Source: Rhizobium sp. RU20A (GTDB lineage Bacteria; Pseudomonadota; Alphaproteobacteria; Rhizobiales; Rhizobiaceae). Taken from it: a DNA stretch of 64,000 nt. This document shows positions 51,778 to 61,074 of the stretch, piece after piece (the stretch's first letter is position 1; every line of letters starts with the position of its first letter). The stretch lies in contig NZ_FTMB01000001.1 of NCBI RefSeq assembly GCF_900155885.1, positions 992,001 through 1,056,000 on the forward strand, in the 5' to 3' direction. Below the pieces are notes generated by a model, which had not been told where the DNA came from, made no database searches, and saw only the letters and a program-made list of their open reading frames with translations. The translations under genes were made by a program, and so were the position numbers.

Positions 51778-52669
51778 GGCTCTCGTTGCCACGCTTGTCG
51801 CCGCTCCGTCAAACCCCGTGCTGACGTCGGCCCTTGGCGAGGCGGCCGCAGCAAGCGTCGCGGCTGCCGGCCTCTACTGGCTGGCCGATGGCATCGCCTG
51901 TGACATCGCCCTGAAGGACGGCGCCGACGCCGCCACCGCAGAAGAGGCCCTGCGCGCCGCCGTGGCCGGCCATCCCGTCGACGTCATCGTGCAGGAGGCC
52001 GACAGCCGGCGCAAGCGACTGCTGATCGCGGACATGGATTCCACCATGATCCAGCAGGAATGCATCGACGAACTCGCCGCCGAGGTGGGCCTGAAGGAGA
52101 AGGTCGCGGCCATCACCGCGCGCGCCATGAACGGCGAGATCGCCTTTGAGCCGGCCCTCATCGAGCGCGTCGCACTCTTGAAGGATCTTCCCGCCGCCGT
52201 TGTCGGCGAGGTCATCGAAAAGCGCATCACGCTGATGCCCGGCGGCCCGGAGCTTGTCGCCACCATGCGGGCGCGTGGCCACTATACCGCGCTCGTCTCC
52301 GGCGGCTTCACCGTCTTCACCGGTCCGGTCGCCGCGCGCCTCGGCTTTGACGAAAACCGCGCCAACACGCTGATGGTCGAAGACGGGAAGCTGACTGGCG
52401 AAGTCGCGCGCCCGATCCTCGGCCGCGAGGCCAAGGTCGAAGCCCTCCTCGATATATCCGCCCGTCTCGGCATTGCGCCTGAAGACGCCATGGCCGTCGG
52501 CGACGGCGCCAACGATCTCGGCATGATCAAGCTCGCCGGCAGCGGCGTTGCCCTGCACGCCAAGCCGGCCGTCGCGGCGGAGGCGAAAATCCGCATCGAC
52601 CACGGCGACCTGACCGCCCTTCTCTACATCCAGGGCTATCGCCGCAGCGATTTCGCAGCGCCGGACTGA
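51776..52669 (+). CDS. serB: Phosphoserine phosphatase
   Basis: A 297-residue HAD-family enzyme for the last step of serine synthesis. The N-terminal 75 residues form a small ACT-like domain; the nucleophile motif is LIADMDSTMIQQECIDELA, then LVSGGFTVFT and VGDGANDLGMIKLAG. GAGG lies ahead of the ATG. The start codon overlaps the miaA start on the opposite strand, so the promoter must lie within miaA. Confidence 0.95.
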   Translation: MALVATLVAAPSNPVLTSALGEAAAASVAAAGLYWLADGIACDIALKDGADAATAEEALRAAVAGHPVDVIVQEADSRRKRLLIADMDSTMIQQECIDELAAEVGLKEKVAAITARAMNGEIAFEPALIERVALLKDLPAAVVGEVIEKRITLMPGGPELVATMRARGHYTALVSGGFTVFTGPVAARLGFDENRANTLMVEDGKLTGEVARPILGREAKVEALLDISARLGIAPEDAMAVGDGANDLGMIKLAGSGVALHAKPAVAAEAKIRIDHGDLTALLYIQGYRRSDFAAPD

Positions 52670-52683
52670 GTTGCCAGCAAGAG

Positions 52684-53184
52684 TCAGTTGCCGGCCGGTT
52701 TCACGCCGGCGAGCGTGGCGATCATGGCATTGTTGTCCTTCGCGGCCTCGCTTGCGATCACCTCGAAGCTCTTGCCTTCCGCAGCACCCGCATAGCCGGC
52801 CGCAATCAGCAAAGCCACGATCTCGGCCGCCGGCACGTCCAGCACCGGCGCGAGTTCTGCCGGCGTACCCTTCAGCATGGTGCGCGAGAACTGCACATAG
52901 GGCGGCAAGGTCCGCGAACTGCTGTCGAGGAAGAAGGGCACCGTCAGGGCCACGCTGATCACGATCGCAATGATCATCGGCGTGCGCTTGAAATAGGCCA
53001 TGAAGGGCCGCCAGTTGCGCCACAGATGCAGCACGAAGGGCGCAATCAGCAGCATGCTGAGCCACTCATGGATGCCCTTGAGCGGGCCGCCGATCTTCAC
53101 GAAAAGAAAAACGCCGGAAATCAGCGAAATGATGAAAAGGCCGGTGGTCAGCGGCGTGGCGTAGCGCAGGAGAAGGTCTTTCAT
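52684..53184 (-). CDS. DUF4405 membrane protein
   Basis: A 166-residue protein with three hydrophobic segments in the first 100 residues (TTGLFIISLISGVFLFV, LSMLLIAPFVLHL, MIIAIVISVALTVPFFL) and a soluble C-terminal half. HEW and HLWRNW contain His residues that in DUF4405 and related cytochrome b-like proteins may bind haem. It converges with serB. The chosen start has only a weak ribosome site; a longer form is possible. Confidence 0.75.
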   Translation of the reverse strand: MKDLLLRYATPLTTGLFIISLISGVFLFVKIGGPLKGIHEWLSMLLIAPFVLHLWRNWRPFMAYFKRTPMIIAIVISVALTVPFFLDSSSRTLPPYVQFSRTMLKGTPAELAPVLDVPAAEIVALLIAAGYAGAAEGKSFEVIASEAAKDNNAMIATLAGVKPAGN

Positions 53185-53385
53185 GGAAGTGGTCCAATTC
53201 TTGAGTGTCCCAGCTATCTTGCCGACCGACATCTCCAAGAAAAGTTAAATATTAGAAAGATTCCAATCTGTGCAGACATTTCTCCCGTTGCGCGTGCACG
53301 TCCCCGGAGAGGGACACAGTTGATAACGAACAAGTTACAAGATAGCCTTGTTAAGATATATCGAAGATAAATCGGAGTCGTCCGC

Positions 53386-54132
53386 ATGAGCTGCTCTTCC
53401 TGTGCGAACGGCACAAAGTTTCCCATCGACATCACCATGGCCTTCCAGCCGATCGTCGACATCAACACCGGCAAGCCCTATGCCCACGAGGCGCTGGTGC
53501 GCGGCGTGAATGGCGAAGGCGCCGGTGCGATCCTCTCTCAGGTCTCCGACACCTCGCGCTATGCCTTCGACCAGACATGCCGCGTCAAGGCGATCGAGCT
53601 GGCGGCACGCCTTGCCATTGCCGACAGCGAGGCAAGCCTCTCGATCAACTTCCTGCCCAACGCCGTCTACGAGCCCCGCGCCTGCATTCGCGCCACGCTT
53701 GAGGCCGCCACCACCTTCGGCTTTCCGACCAACCGTATCATCTTCGAATTCACCGAGACGGAGCAGGTCGATCCCGACCACGTGCTGAAGATCCTGCAAG
53801 CCTACGCCGCCATGGGCTTCCAGACCGCCATTGACGATTTCGGCGCCGGCTGGTCGGGCCTCGGCCTGCTCAACAACTTCATTCCCGACATCGTCAAGCT
53901 CGACATGGCCCTGATCCGCGACATCGACCAACGCTCCCACGCCCGGACCATCGTCTCGCACACCCTGCGCATGCTCGAGGAACTCGGCATCGCCGCAGTC
54001 TGCGAAGGCATCGAGACGCAAGGCGAATATCAGGTGCTGCGCGATCTCGGCGTACGCTACATGCAGGGCTATTTCTTCGCCCGGCCGAGCTTCGAGGCGC
54101 TGGCTGAGATCGCAATGCCGAAGGCGGGCTGA
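53386..54132 (+). CDS. EAL-domain cyclic di-GMP phosphodiesterase
   Basis: A 248-residue protein made of a single EAL domain. All catalytic elements are there: HEALVRG (EAL Glu), SINFLPN, FEFTETE, IDDFGAGWSG, VKLD, CEGIETQGE and MQGYFFARP, so it should be active in breaking c-di-GMP. There is no membrane segment or sensor, but the N-terminus begins with two paired Cys residues (SCSSC), which may sense redox state or metal. CGGAGTCG precedes ATG. Confidence 0.9.
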   Translation: MSCSSCANGTKFPIDITMAFQPIVDINTGKPYAHEALVRGVNGEGAGAILSQVSDTSRYAFDQTCRVKAIELAARLAIADSEASLSINFLPNAVYEPRACIRATLEAATTFGFPTNRIIFEFTETEQVDPDHVLKILQAYAAMGFQTAIDDFGAGWSGLGLLNNFIPDIVKLDMALIRDIDQRSHARTIVSHTLRMLEELGIAAVCEGIETQGEYQVLRDLGVRYMQGYFFARPSFEALAEIAMPKAG

Positions 54133-54215
54133 GCGCGCCTGAGCCGATTGACGCGTCGGCCACCGCCCGTTACCACGGGGGCACCGCTTGTACGGCGACG
54201 GGAGGACAAACGAAC

Positions 54216-54512
54216 ATGCTGATCCAGTTGGTCACGATACACATCAAGGACGGCAACGACGCCGAGTTCCTGGAAGCCTTCCGGATCAATTACGAGGGCA
54301 CGCGCCAGGAGCCGGGCAATATCCGCTTCGACGTCCTGCGCGATCAGGCCAACCCCAACACCTTCGTGATCTACGAGGTCTTCGCCTCCGCCGAGGCCGT
54401 GGAGGCGCACCGCGCCACCGAACACTACAAGGAATGCATGCGCCGCCTCGACCCGATCCAGGCGGCGCCCCGCAGCAAGCTCCTCTACGATGCGGAAATG
54501 GGCGATTTCTGA
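54216..54512 (+). CDS. Antibiotic biosynthesis monooxygenase (ABM) domain protein
   Basis: A 98-residue single-domain ferredoxin-like barrel of the ABM/LsrG type. QLVTIHIKDGNDAEFLEAF, NEGTRQEPGNIRFDVL and FVIYEVFASAEAVEAHRAT are typical. GGAGGACAAACGAAC precedes ATG. Often dimers acting on small quinone-like molecules; the substrate here is unknown. Confidence 0.88.
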   Translation: MLIQLVTIHIKDGNDAEFLEAFRINYEGTRQEPGNIRFDVLRDQANPNTFVIYEVFASAEAVEAHRATEHYKECMRRLDPIQAAPRSKLLYDAEMGDF

Positions 54513-54826
54513 GCGCCTGATCCTGGCGCCCCCGGCGCGCAGCCCACAATCTGCCGCAGCCCGCCCTGCCGCGAACCTCTTCTCGTTCCCGCCCGTCATC
54601 TAAGCCAGCAAGCCGGAGTTGAAGGGCAGCGCCTGCGGCTCGCGCACGCAGCCCTTGGGCCGACAAAATCGTGTCATGAGCGGCCAATCTGCCCATCCAC
54701 GCCGGGGCGGGGCTTGCGGCGAAGAACATTCGGCGGCAAACGTGACGCAACACGCGGGTTGGGGAACCCGCAGAGATTGTCGCGCGGAAGGCTCGCTGCC
54801 TCCTGCCGCGTAGCTGTGGGGCCCGC
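54513..54826. other. Gene-free stretch before the P450 gene
   Basis: About 310 GC-rich bases with no gene, repeat or hairpin I can support. The promoter of the P450 gene presumably lies here. Confidence 0.5.
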
Positions 54827-56239
54827 ATGCACCTTTCCTTCCGGGCCACGCCGCCGGCCATTCTTGAAACCATGGGTCACGGCGCTTTCGAGCCGGCCCA
54901 CCCGGCACCCATGACCGGGCCCGGCCGCGACTATCTCCGCCTCTACCGTCTGGCACGGCAGGACTATCTCAGCGTCTTCCGCGAAAACGACTACCACACC
55001 CGAAACTCGCAACTGCGCGGCTTCGGCCGGCAGCTCGTCACCGTCAACGTTCCAGACGACATCAAATATGTGATGGTGACGCGCCACGACAATTTCGAGC
55101 GCAAGGCGCCCGCCATGCGCCGGGCGCTGGAGCATCTGTTGGGCGACGGCCTCTTCATCTCCGATGGCGAGACCTGGAAATGCCGCCGTCCGATGGTCGC
55201 CGACATCGTTCACAAGGGGCGCATTCCACAGTTTTCCCGGCATATGGAGGAGGTCTCGCAAGCCCTCGTCACGCGCTGGGCGGGCCTTGCCCCCGATGTC
55301 ACCGTCGATGCGCTCGCCGAGATGGGCGGTCTGACGGCCGAGATCATCGCCCGCGCCGTCTTCGGCGACGATATCGGTCCGGATGCCGCCAACGAGGTCG
55401 TCTGCGGCTTTACGAGCTTCCAGAGCGTCGTCGACAACATCAACCTCGCCTATGTCGCCGGCTTCGACAACGGCATTCCGGTCGTGAAGACCCCGCGCCT
55501 GCGCCGCGCCATCAGGCGGGTGCGGGCCGTCATCGACCGCGTCGCGGCCAATCACCTCGGCTCCACCCATGGCGACGGCTCGATGATGGACCTTCTGGTG
55601 CGCCGCCAGAAGAAGAACCCCGAGCTTGGCCTCGATCTCGCTGCCCTGCGCAACGAGGCCGCGACCATCTTCATGGCGGGTCAGGAAACCACGGCGGGGA
55701 CGCTGACATGGATCTGGTATCTGCTGGCCCACGCACCCTGGGCCGAAGAGGCGCTGCACGGCGAGATCGACCGCGTCTGCGGCACCCGCACGCCAACGCT
55801 GCAGGATGTCGCCAGCCTCGACTACACCCGTGCGGTCGTGGAAGAGGCGCTGCGCCTTTATCCGCCGGTGCCGCTGCTCGGGCGGCAGGCGCGCGAAGCG
55901 GATCGCATCGGCGGCATCGATGTGCTGCCGGCCGGTCTCGTCACCATCTCGCCCTGGCTAATGCACCGCAATCCGGACATCTGGGACCGCCCGCATCACT
56001 TCGTGCCGGAACGTTTCCTGGGACCGGGCCGTCCGGCGCCCTATACCTACTTCCCCTTTGCGATTGGGCCACGCATCTGCGCCGGGCTGCAATTCGGTCT
56101 TACCGAAACCATTCTGTGTCTGGCGATCCTCGCGCAACGCTTTAGATTGCGCATGGCGCCGGGCGTCAGGGTGCGGCCGGCCGCACGACTGACGCTGCGA
56201 CCCGTCGGCGGCATGCCGATGACCGTGCATTCGCGCTGA
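54827..56239 (+). CDS. Cytochrome P450
   Basis: A 470-residue haem monooxygenase. The oxygen-activation helix is AGQETTAGT (residue ~285), the K-helix ExxR is EEALR at residues 339-343 and the haem loop is FPFAIGPRICAG with the thiolate Cys418. Length and motif style are closer to the CYP4/CYP102-type fatty-acid or lipid hydroxylases than to short bacterial terpene P450s. No ferredoxin or reductase is fused or adjacent. It is followed 15 bases later by an LpxL-type acyltransferase, so a lipid substrate is plausible. Confidence 0.92.
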   Translation: MHLSFRATPPAILETMGHGAFEPAHPAPMTGPGRDYLRLYRLARQDYLSVFRENDYHTRNSQLRGFGRQLVTVNVPDDIKYVMVTRHDNFERKAPAMRRALEHLLGDGLFISDGETWKCRRPMVADIVHKGRIPQFSRHMEEVSQALVTRWAGLAPDVTVDALAEMGGLTAEIIARAVFGDDIGPDAANEVVCGFTSFQSVVDNINLAYVAGFDNGIPVVKTPRLRRAIRRVRAVIDRVAANHLGSTHGDGSMMDLLVRRQKKNPELGLDLAALRNEAATIFMAGQETTAGTLTWIWYLLAHAPWAEEALHGEIDRVCGTRTPTLQDVASLDYTRAVVEEALRLYPPVPLLGRQAREADRIGGIDVLPAGLVTISPWLMHRNPDIWDRPHHFVPERFLGPGRPAPYTYFPFAIGPRICAGLQFGLTETILCLAILAQRFRLRMAPGVRVRPAARLTLRPVGGMPMTVHSR

Positions 56240-56254
56240 AAGCAGGCTTTGACC

Positions 56255-57235
56255 ATGCGAACCACGGACAGGACGGCCGGTCTCCAGACGCGCAAGGCCT
56301 TCGTCTGGCAGGAAGAGACCCCGCCCCGCCTGGCCGATCTGATGGCCGGCGGAGACCGGCGGCGTGACTTCTGGCGCTACTGGGTCAGGGATACGCTGCG
56401 CGACTTTCCCAAGCGCCTCAGTCATTACGGCCTGCGACCCCTGCCGGCGCGCGTTGCCTCCGCGCTGGGTGCCCTGCACTACGGCATCCTCGGTCGCTAT
56501 TATCCCGGCATCAGCCGGCGCATGCGGGACAATGCGGCACGCATCGCCCCGGAGCGCGATCCGGAGGCCGTGATGGTCGCCAACTGGCGCAACAAGGGCC
56601 GGCTGATGGCGGAATTTTCCGTCCTGCCTCGGATTGCCGCCGGAAACGGCGTCACCGTCACCGGCGCGGAACACCTGCGAGCGGCGCGCGCCCGCGGTCC
56701 GGTGGTCATGCTGGCCCTCCACCTCGGCAACTGGGAACTGATTTCCCCCGTCATGCGCGGGCTGAACGTGCCTTTCGCCACCTTCTACATGCCGCCCGAA
56801 AGCCGCTTCGAGCACCGCACCGCCTGCCGTATCCGCCGCAATTTCGGGGCCGAGCTCCTGCCGCCGGGCCTCACGGGCGTCCGGCCCGCACTCAAGCGTC
56901 TGGCTGAGCCCGATGGCGTGGTGATCATCTTCGGCGACGAAGGTTTCGACGGGCGCATCATGGCGCCCTTTTTCGGCCGCCCGGTGCATCTGGCCGGCAA
57001 CCTCGCCATCGCGGTGCGCCTTGCCCGCCATGCCGGCGCCTCCATCCTGCCGGTCCACGTGATCCGGGAGGATAGCGCGCGGTTCGAATGCCGGATGCTG
57101 GAGGCCATCACGCTCGACCATCAGGCCGGGGCAAACGCTTCCCTCGGCCCGGAGGTGGAGCGCCTCAATGCGGTGATCGAGCCCGTCATCCGCGCCCATC
57201 TCGACCAGTGGTTCTTCCTCGACCACCGATTCTAG
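56255..57235 (+). CDS. LpxL/HtrB-type lysophospholipid acyltransferase
   Basis: A 326-residue enzyme of the lipid A / phosphatidylinositol mannoside acyltransferase family. The catalytic His-Glu is in ALHLGNWELISP (residue ~155), and GLTGVRPALKRLAEPDGV and GDEGFDGRIMAPFFGRPV follow. An unusually long N-terminal part (residues 1-60) lacks an evident membrane anchor. It is co-transcribed with the P450, suggesting joint modification of a lipid. Confidence 0.85.
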   Translation: MRTTDRTAGLQTRKAFVWQEETPPRLADLMAGGDRRRDFWRYWVRDTLRDFPKRLSHYGLRPLPARVASALGALHYGILGRYYPGISRRMRDNAARIAPERDPEAVMVANWRNKGRLMAEFSVLPRIAAGNGVTVTGAEHLRAARARGPVVMLALHLGNWELISPVMRGLNVPFATFYMPPESRFEHRTACRIRRNFGAELLPPGLTGVRPALKRLAEPDGVVIIFGDEGFDGRIMAPFFGRPVHLAGNLAIAVRLARHAGASILPVHVIREDSARFECRMLEAITLDHQAGANASLGPEVERLNAVIEPVIRAHLDQWFFLDHRF

Positions 57236-57451
57236 ACGCTTTTTCCTCAACATGAAAAAACCGTCGGAACGTTTGCGGATGACCCCGGTTAGGCGGCCTG
57301 AGGAACGGTTCGTGTCAACCGGACGCGGCAGGGATGGTGAACGTGGCGGTTTTTCCGGTTTCACGCCATGGCCAACGAAACGGCAGACGAGCGCCCCACC
57401 TGTCCGGACCGCCCTCACCCGAAGAATTTGTCATCCGACAAGGAGATTCCC

Positions 57452-57958
57452 GTGGCTACCAAGACGCTGAACGACCTCTTCTACGACACGCTGAAAGACA
57501 TCTACTATGCCGAGCGCCAGATCCTGAAGGCCCTGCCGAAGATGGCCCGCGCCGCCAGCGACGAGAAGCTCAAGCAGGCCTTCCTGCAGCACAAGGAGGA
57601 GACCCAGGGCCAGATCGAGCGCCTGCAGCAGGTCTTCGAGATCATCGGCAAGCGCGCCCAGGGCAAGACGTGTGAAGCGATCCAGGGCATCATCGCCGAA
57701 GGCGAGGAAATCATGGAGGAATTCAAGGATACGCCTGCCATCGACGCCGGCCTGATCTCCTCCGCGCAGGCGGTGGAGCACTACGAGATCGCCCGCTACG
57801 GCACGCTGAAGGCCTGGGCCATGCAACTCGGCCACAAGGAGGTCGTCTCCCTGCTCGACGCCACGCTGAAGGAAGAGAGCAAGACGGACGAGAGCTTGAC
57901 GCAACTGGCCGAAACGGCCGTCAACGCCGCCGGCGAAGGCGCCCGTAAGGCCGCCTGA
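57452..57958 (+). CDS. DUF892 ferritin-like protein (YciE/YciF family)
   Basis: A 168-residue four-helix protein. KTLNDLFYDTLKDIYYAERQ and HKEETQGQIERLQQVFE, with regularly placed Glu and His residues (EETQGQ, VEHYEIARYG), match DUF892. The GTG start is chosen because AAGGAG stands seven bases ahead. Related proteins respond to osmotic and general stress, perhaps binding iron. Confidence 0.9.
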   Translation: MATKTLNDLFYDTLKDIYYAERQILKALPKMARAASDEKLKQAFLQHKEETQGQIERLQQVFEIIGKRAQGKTCEAIQGIIAEGEEIMEEFKDTPAIDAGLISSAQAVEHYEIARYGTLKAWAMQLGHKEVVSLLDATLKEESKTDESLTQLAETAVNAAGEGARKAA

Positions 57959-58010
57959 GGCGAAACGGAAGACCAGGAATCGCGTTGGTCGACACGACGC
58001 GCAATGCGAG

Positions 58011-58038
58011 GGGGTGGCCAACGGGAGACGGCCACCCC
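58011..58038 (+). terminator. Probable terminator after the DUF892 gene
   Basis: GGGGTGGCC and GGCCACCCC form a 9-base stem with a 10-base loop; the T-run after it is short. Confidence 0.55.
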
Positions 58039-58069
58039 TTCGTCTCTTCCGTTTTGCTGGACGCAGCGC

Positions 58070-59113
58070 TCAGGCGGCGGCGGGCGTCCTGCGGCTCGAG
58101 ACCATCTCGGTCGCCGGTTTTTCCACGAGGTGGTAGATCAGCCAGCCGACGAGCACGGCGGCGGCGACGGCAAACAGCATGTAGCTCAGCCACGCCGCCA
58201 CCGATCCACTCCAGCCCATGCCGCGCCAGCCCTGCGCCACTGCCGACAGGACGAGGCCGTGGGACAGGTAGAGCGAGTAGGAACAGTCTCCGAGACGGGA
58301 CAACACCGTCAGGCGCGGCAGAGCACCAGCCCTTTCGATACCGACGAGACTGAGCATCATAATGGCTGCCGGCAGCCCGTGCAGCAGCCATCGGCCGTCC
58401 CCAAGTTCAAGGTTGCCCGTTCCGATGACGACTGCAAGACTGAGGATGAAGAGCCGCGCCAGCGCGCCGTTGGTGAAATTCACCGAGGACGCCATGTATC
58501 CGGCGATGATGCCAAGGCCGAATTCGAGGATAATCGGTGATGTCCAAAAAGCGAGCGCGCTCGCCTGCGGCCGGAAGACGAGGCCGGCCAGCACGATTGC
58601 CACCAGAAGGGTCGGCACGACGCGCAGCCGCCAGATGGTCGGCATCCACAGGCAGGCGCCAAAAACCGCGTAGAAGAACATCTCGTAATTCAGGGTCCAG
58701 CCCGGCACGAGAACCGGTGCCACAATCGTATCGCCCGGCATGAGGGACGGTATGAAGAGGTAGGACGCCACCGTATGCCACAGGGTGATCTGCGTCGATT
58801 GCAGCGCACTCGGCACCAGGAGAGCGACGAAAACGATCGCCGCTGTCATCATCCAGTAGAGCGGTGCGATGCGGCGAAGCCGCCTGGCGTAAAAGTCGAT
58901 GAGGCCCACCTTTCGGTCAGCCGTCGTCTGCCACATCACGAAACCGCTGATGACGAAGAAGAGATCGACGCCGCTTTGCAGAAACTGCGGCCACCAGCCG
59001 TCATATCCCATGCGGGTCAGTTGCACATGCAGATGAAACAGCAGCACGGAAAAAGCCGCCGCGCCGCGCAGCACATGTATCGATCGAAAGTAGGCCCGCC
59101 CGGCCGGCTCCAT
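58070..59113 (-). CDS. Acyltransferase 3 (OafA/ExoZ-type) membrane protein
   Basis: A 347-residue multi-spanning acyltransferase that adds acetyl or similar groups to surface sugars. IHVLRGAAAFSVLLFHLHV with the catalytic His, GVDLFFVISGFVMW, FYARRLRRIAPLYW and the later GLVLSAVAQGW are hallmarks. About ten membrane segments. No SGNH domain. Likely decorates an exopolysaccharide or lipopolysaccharide. Confidence 0.9.
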   Translation of the reverse strand: MEPAGRAYFRSIHVLRGAAAFSVLLFHLHVQLTRMGYDGWWPQFLQSGVDLFFVISGFVMWQTTADRKVGLIDFYARRLRRIAPLYWMMTAAIVFVALLVPSALQSTQITLWHTVASYLFIPSLMPGDTIVAPVLVPGWTLNYEMFFYAVFGACLWMPTIWRLRVVPTLLVAIVLAGLVFRPQASALAFWTSPIILEFGLGIIAGYMASSVNFTNGALARLFILSLAVVIGTGNLELGDGRWLLHGLPAAIMMLSLVGIERAGALPRLTVLSRLGDCSYSLYLSHGLVLSAVAQGWRGMGWSGSVAAWLSYMLFAVAAAVLVGWLIYHLVEKPATEMVSSRRTPAAA

Positions 59114-59351
59114 GGCATCCCCCGCTCGGCGCCTATCTCAGCACGGAGATACCACGGGCTTATTGAAAAATATCTAATGAATGTACAGTCTTACGAAGAT
59201 TTTGGAAATGCGCTATGGCTGGACGATGTCCTGAATGCAAATGACCCTGCAGAAGAGGGATGGAGCGAAGCGGATACGCGCCGCGGGTTGGGCACGGCGC
59301 GCACCGGGACGGGATGGGGGACGGCTGTCCCTGTCCCGTCCAACCGGTTGA

Positions 59352-59699
59352 TCAGGGCTTCGGAATGACCGTCGCCAGCTTCCGAAAGGGCGAGAGGATT
59401 TCCAGCCGGCTCGGCACGCCCTTGGCAATGGACACGATGGTGCCCGGACCGATCTTGACCGGCGTCTCCTCGGCCTGCGAATAGATGGCCTCGCCTTCCA
59501 CGACGACGAAGGTCTCTTCCAGATCGCGGCCCGGATAATTGTAGATGCCGGGCTCGGCCTTCCAGACGGCGACGATCGTGCCGTTCTCGACCGGATCCTG
59601 CCAGATCGGCCGGCGATAGGAACCACCATCGCGCCCCTCGGCCGGCATGGCGGGCGTCAGGTCGATGTCGTCGGCGATGTTGTAGATGGGCATGCTCAT
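59352..59699 (-). CDS. Cupin-domain protein
   Basis: A 115-residue single cupin barrel of the DUF861 type. NGTIVAVWKAEPGIYNYPGR, ETFVVVEGEAIYS and VKIGPGTIVSIAKGVPSRLE give the two cupin motifs; the first metal-binding His is missing. AAGGAGACTG precedes the start. It lies 36 bases behind an FAD oxidase gene on the same strand, at the end of an ABC importer operon, and may bind or process the amine product. Confidence 0.85.
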   Translation of the reverse strand: MSMPIYNIADDIDLTPAMPAEGRDGGSYRRPIWQDPVENGTIVAVWKAEPGIYNYPGRDLEETFVVVEGEAIYSQAEETPVKIGPGTIVSIAKGVPSRLEILSPFRKLATVIPKP

Positions 59700-59735
59700 T
59701 GCGGCAGTCTCCTTGGGTTTATCTCTTAAAAGAGG

Positions 59736-61061
59736 TCAGGCATGCGGCGGCAGCGCCGCCCCCGAAAGACGGGTCGCGAGATTGTCGCGGATCCGGTAGT
59801 AGCGCAGCGTCATGGCCGGGCCGAAGGCCATGTAGAAGGGAGCGGCCTTCAGCGGCTCCAGCTTCAAGGCCAGCTCATTCTCCGGTTTGTCCAGCGCCCA
59901 TTCCGACAGGATCGAGCCGAGCATCGAGCCGGTCGGCACGCCGCGGCCGGAAAGGCCCGTCAGTGCAACGACGCCGGGCGCGAGATCGTAAAAGCGCGGA
60001 ACGGTCCGGTACTGCATGTCGAGTTCGCCGAACCAGAAATAGTCCCACCGGATCTCCTCGCGAATCTCGGGATGCAGCCATGTGAGACGCTCGCTCATCA
60101 CCTGCCGCGTATAGGCCATGTCGCGCCCGCGCCGGCCCATGGGGAACATGGAGGCGACGATCCGCCCTTCGGCGTTGTATTTGTAGACGTAGATGTCGCC
60201 GCGCCCGTCATGGATCGTGGTGTTCTGCGGCAGCACGCTGCGGCGCGTTTCCTCCGACAACACCTGCGTCGCCGCCACGAAGACGCGCTGGATCTTGAAG
60301 GTCTGGTCGAGCTTCGGCCAGCCCCCGACGGTGTAGGCACCGGTGGTGAAGATCACCTTGTCGGCGATCACGGCACCGCCCGCCGTGCCGACCTTCCAGC
60401 CGCCACTCGCGTCGCGCTCGCAGGAGGTTGCGGCAGAGCCGGTGAAGATCGTCGCCCCCTCCTGGAGGACAGCCCGCGCCAGCCCGCGCGCATAGCCGAG
60501 CGGGTTGAGATGACCTGCCTCCTCGTGCAGCCACCCACCGTGAAAGCGGGGGCTGCCGGTGATCGCGGCCACCTCGTCGCGATCGAGGACACGCGTCTTC
60601 GCGCCGACCGCGTTGTAGGTCTCGACCTTCTTGCGGATATCGGCCAGCGCACCCTTGTAGGGAGCGCCCATCACATAGCCGTTCTGCACCCACTCGCAGT
60701 CGATCTGGTAGTCGCGCACAATGGCGGCGACCCGATCGTTCGCTCGCGTCTGGCGTTCGATCAGCCGTTCCGCCCACGGTTGCCCAAGCATCCTGCGCAG
60801 CTCCGGCAGGCCGTAGTGGGTAAAAGTCGGCGTGCAGTGGCCGGCATTGCGGCCCGAACCGCCGAAGCCCGCCTCCTCCCGCTCCAGCAGCACCACGCTG
60901 ACGCCGGCTTTGGCAAGCTCCAGCGCCGTCGTCAGCCCGGCATAACCCGCACCGACGATACAGACATCCGCCTTCACCGTGCCCTCGAGCGTTTCCGTGC
61001 GCGGGGCGGCGACGGCCGTCGCATACCAGAGCGTAGCGTCGAAGGGCGAAAACCGCGTCAT
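59736..61061 (-). CDS. FAD-dependent amine oxidase/dehydrogenase (DAO family)
   Basis: A 441-residue flavoprotein. The dinucleotide motif is VCIVGAGYAGLTTALELAKAG (split here as VCIVGAGYAGL and TALELAKAG) near residue 33, followed by LEREEAGFGGSGRNAGHC and a C-terminal GLSGRGVPTGSMLG. It is similar to gamma-glutamylputrescine oxidase and other secondary-amine oxidases. It follows two ABC permease genes on the same strand, so it likely oxidises the imported compound. Confidence 0.88.
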   Translation of the reverse strand: MTRFSPFDATLWYATAVAAPRTETLEGTVKADVCIVGAGYAGLTTALELAKAGVSVVLLEREEAGFGGSGRNAGHCTPTFTHYGLPELRRMLGQPWAERLIERQTRANDRVAAIVRDYQIDCEWVQNGYVMGAPYKGALADIRKKVETYNAVGAKTRVLDRDEVAAITGSPRFHGGWLHEEAGHLNPLGYARGLARAVLQEGATIFTGSAATSCERDASGGWKVGTAGGAVIADKVIFTTGAYTVGGWPKLDQTFKIQRVFVAATQVLSEETRRSVLPQNTTIHDGRGDIYVYKYNAEGRIVASMFPMGRRGRDMAYTRQVMSERLTWLHPEIREEIRWDYFWFGELDMQYRTVPRFYDLAPGVVALTGLSGRGVPTGSMLGSILSEWALDKPENELALKLEPLKAAPFYMAFGPAMTLRYYRIRDNLATRLSGAALPPHA

Positions 61062-61074
61062 GGCACCCTCCCCC

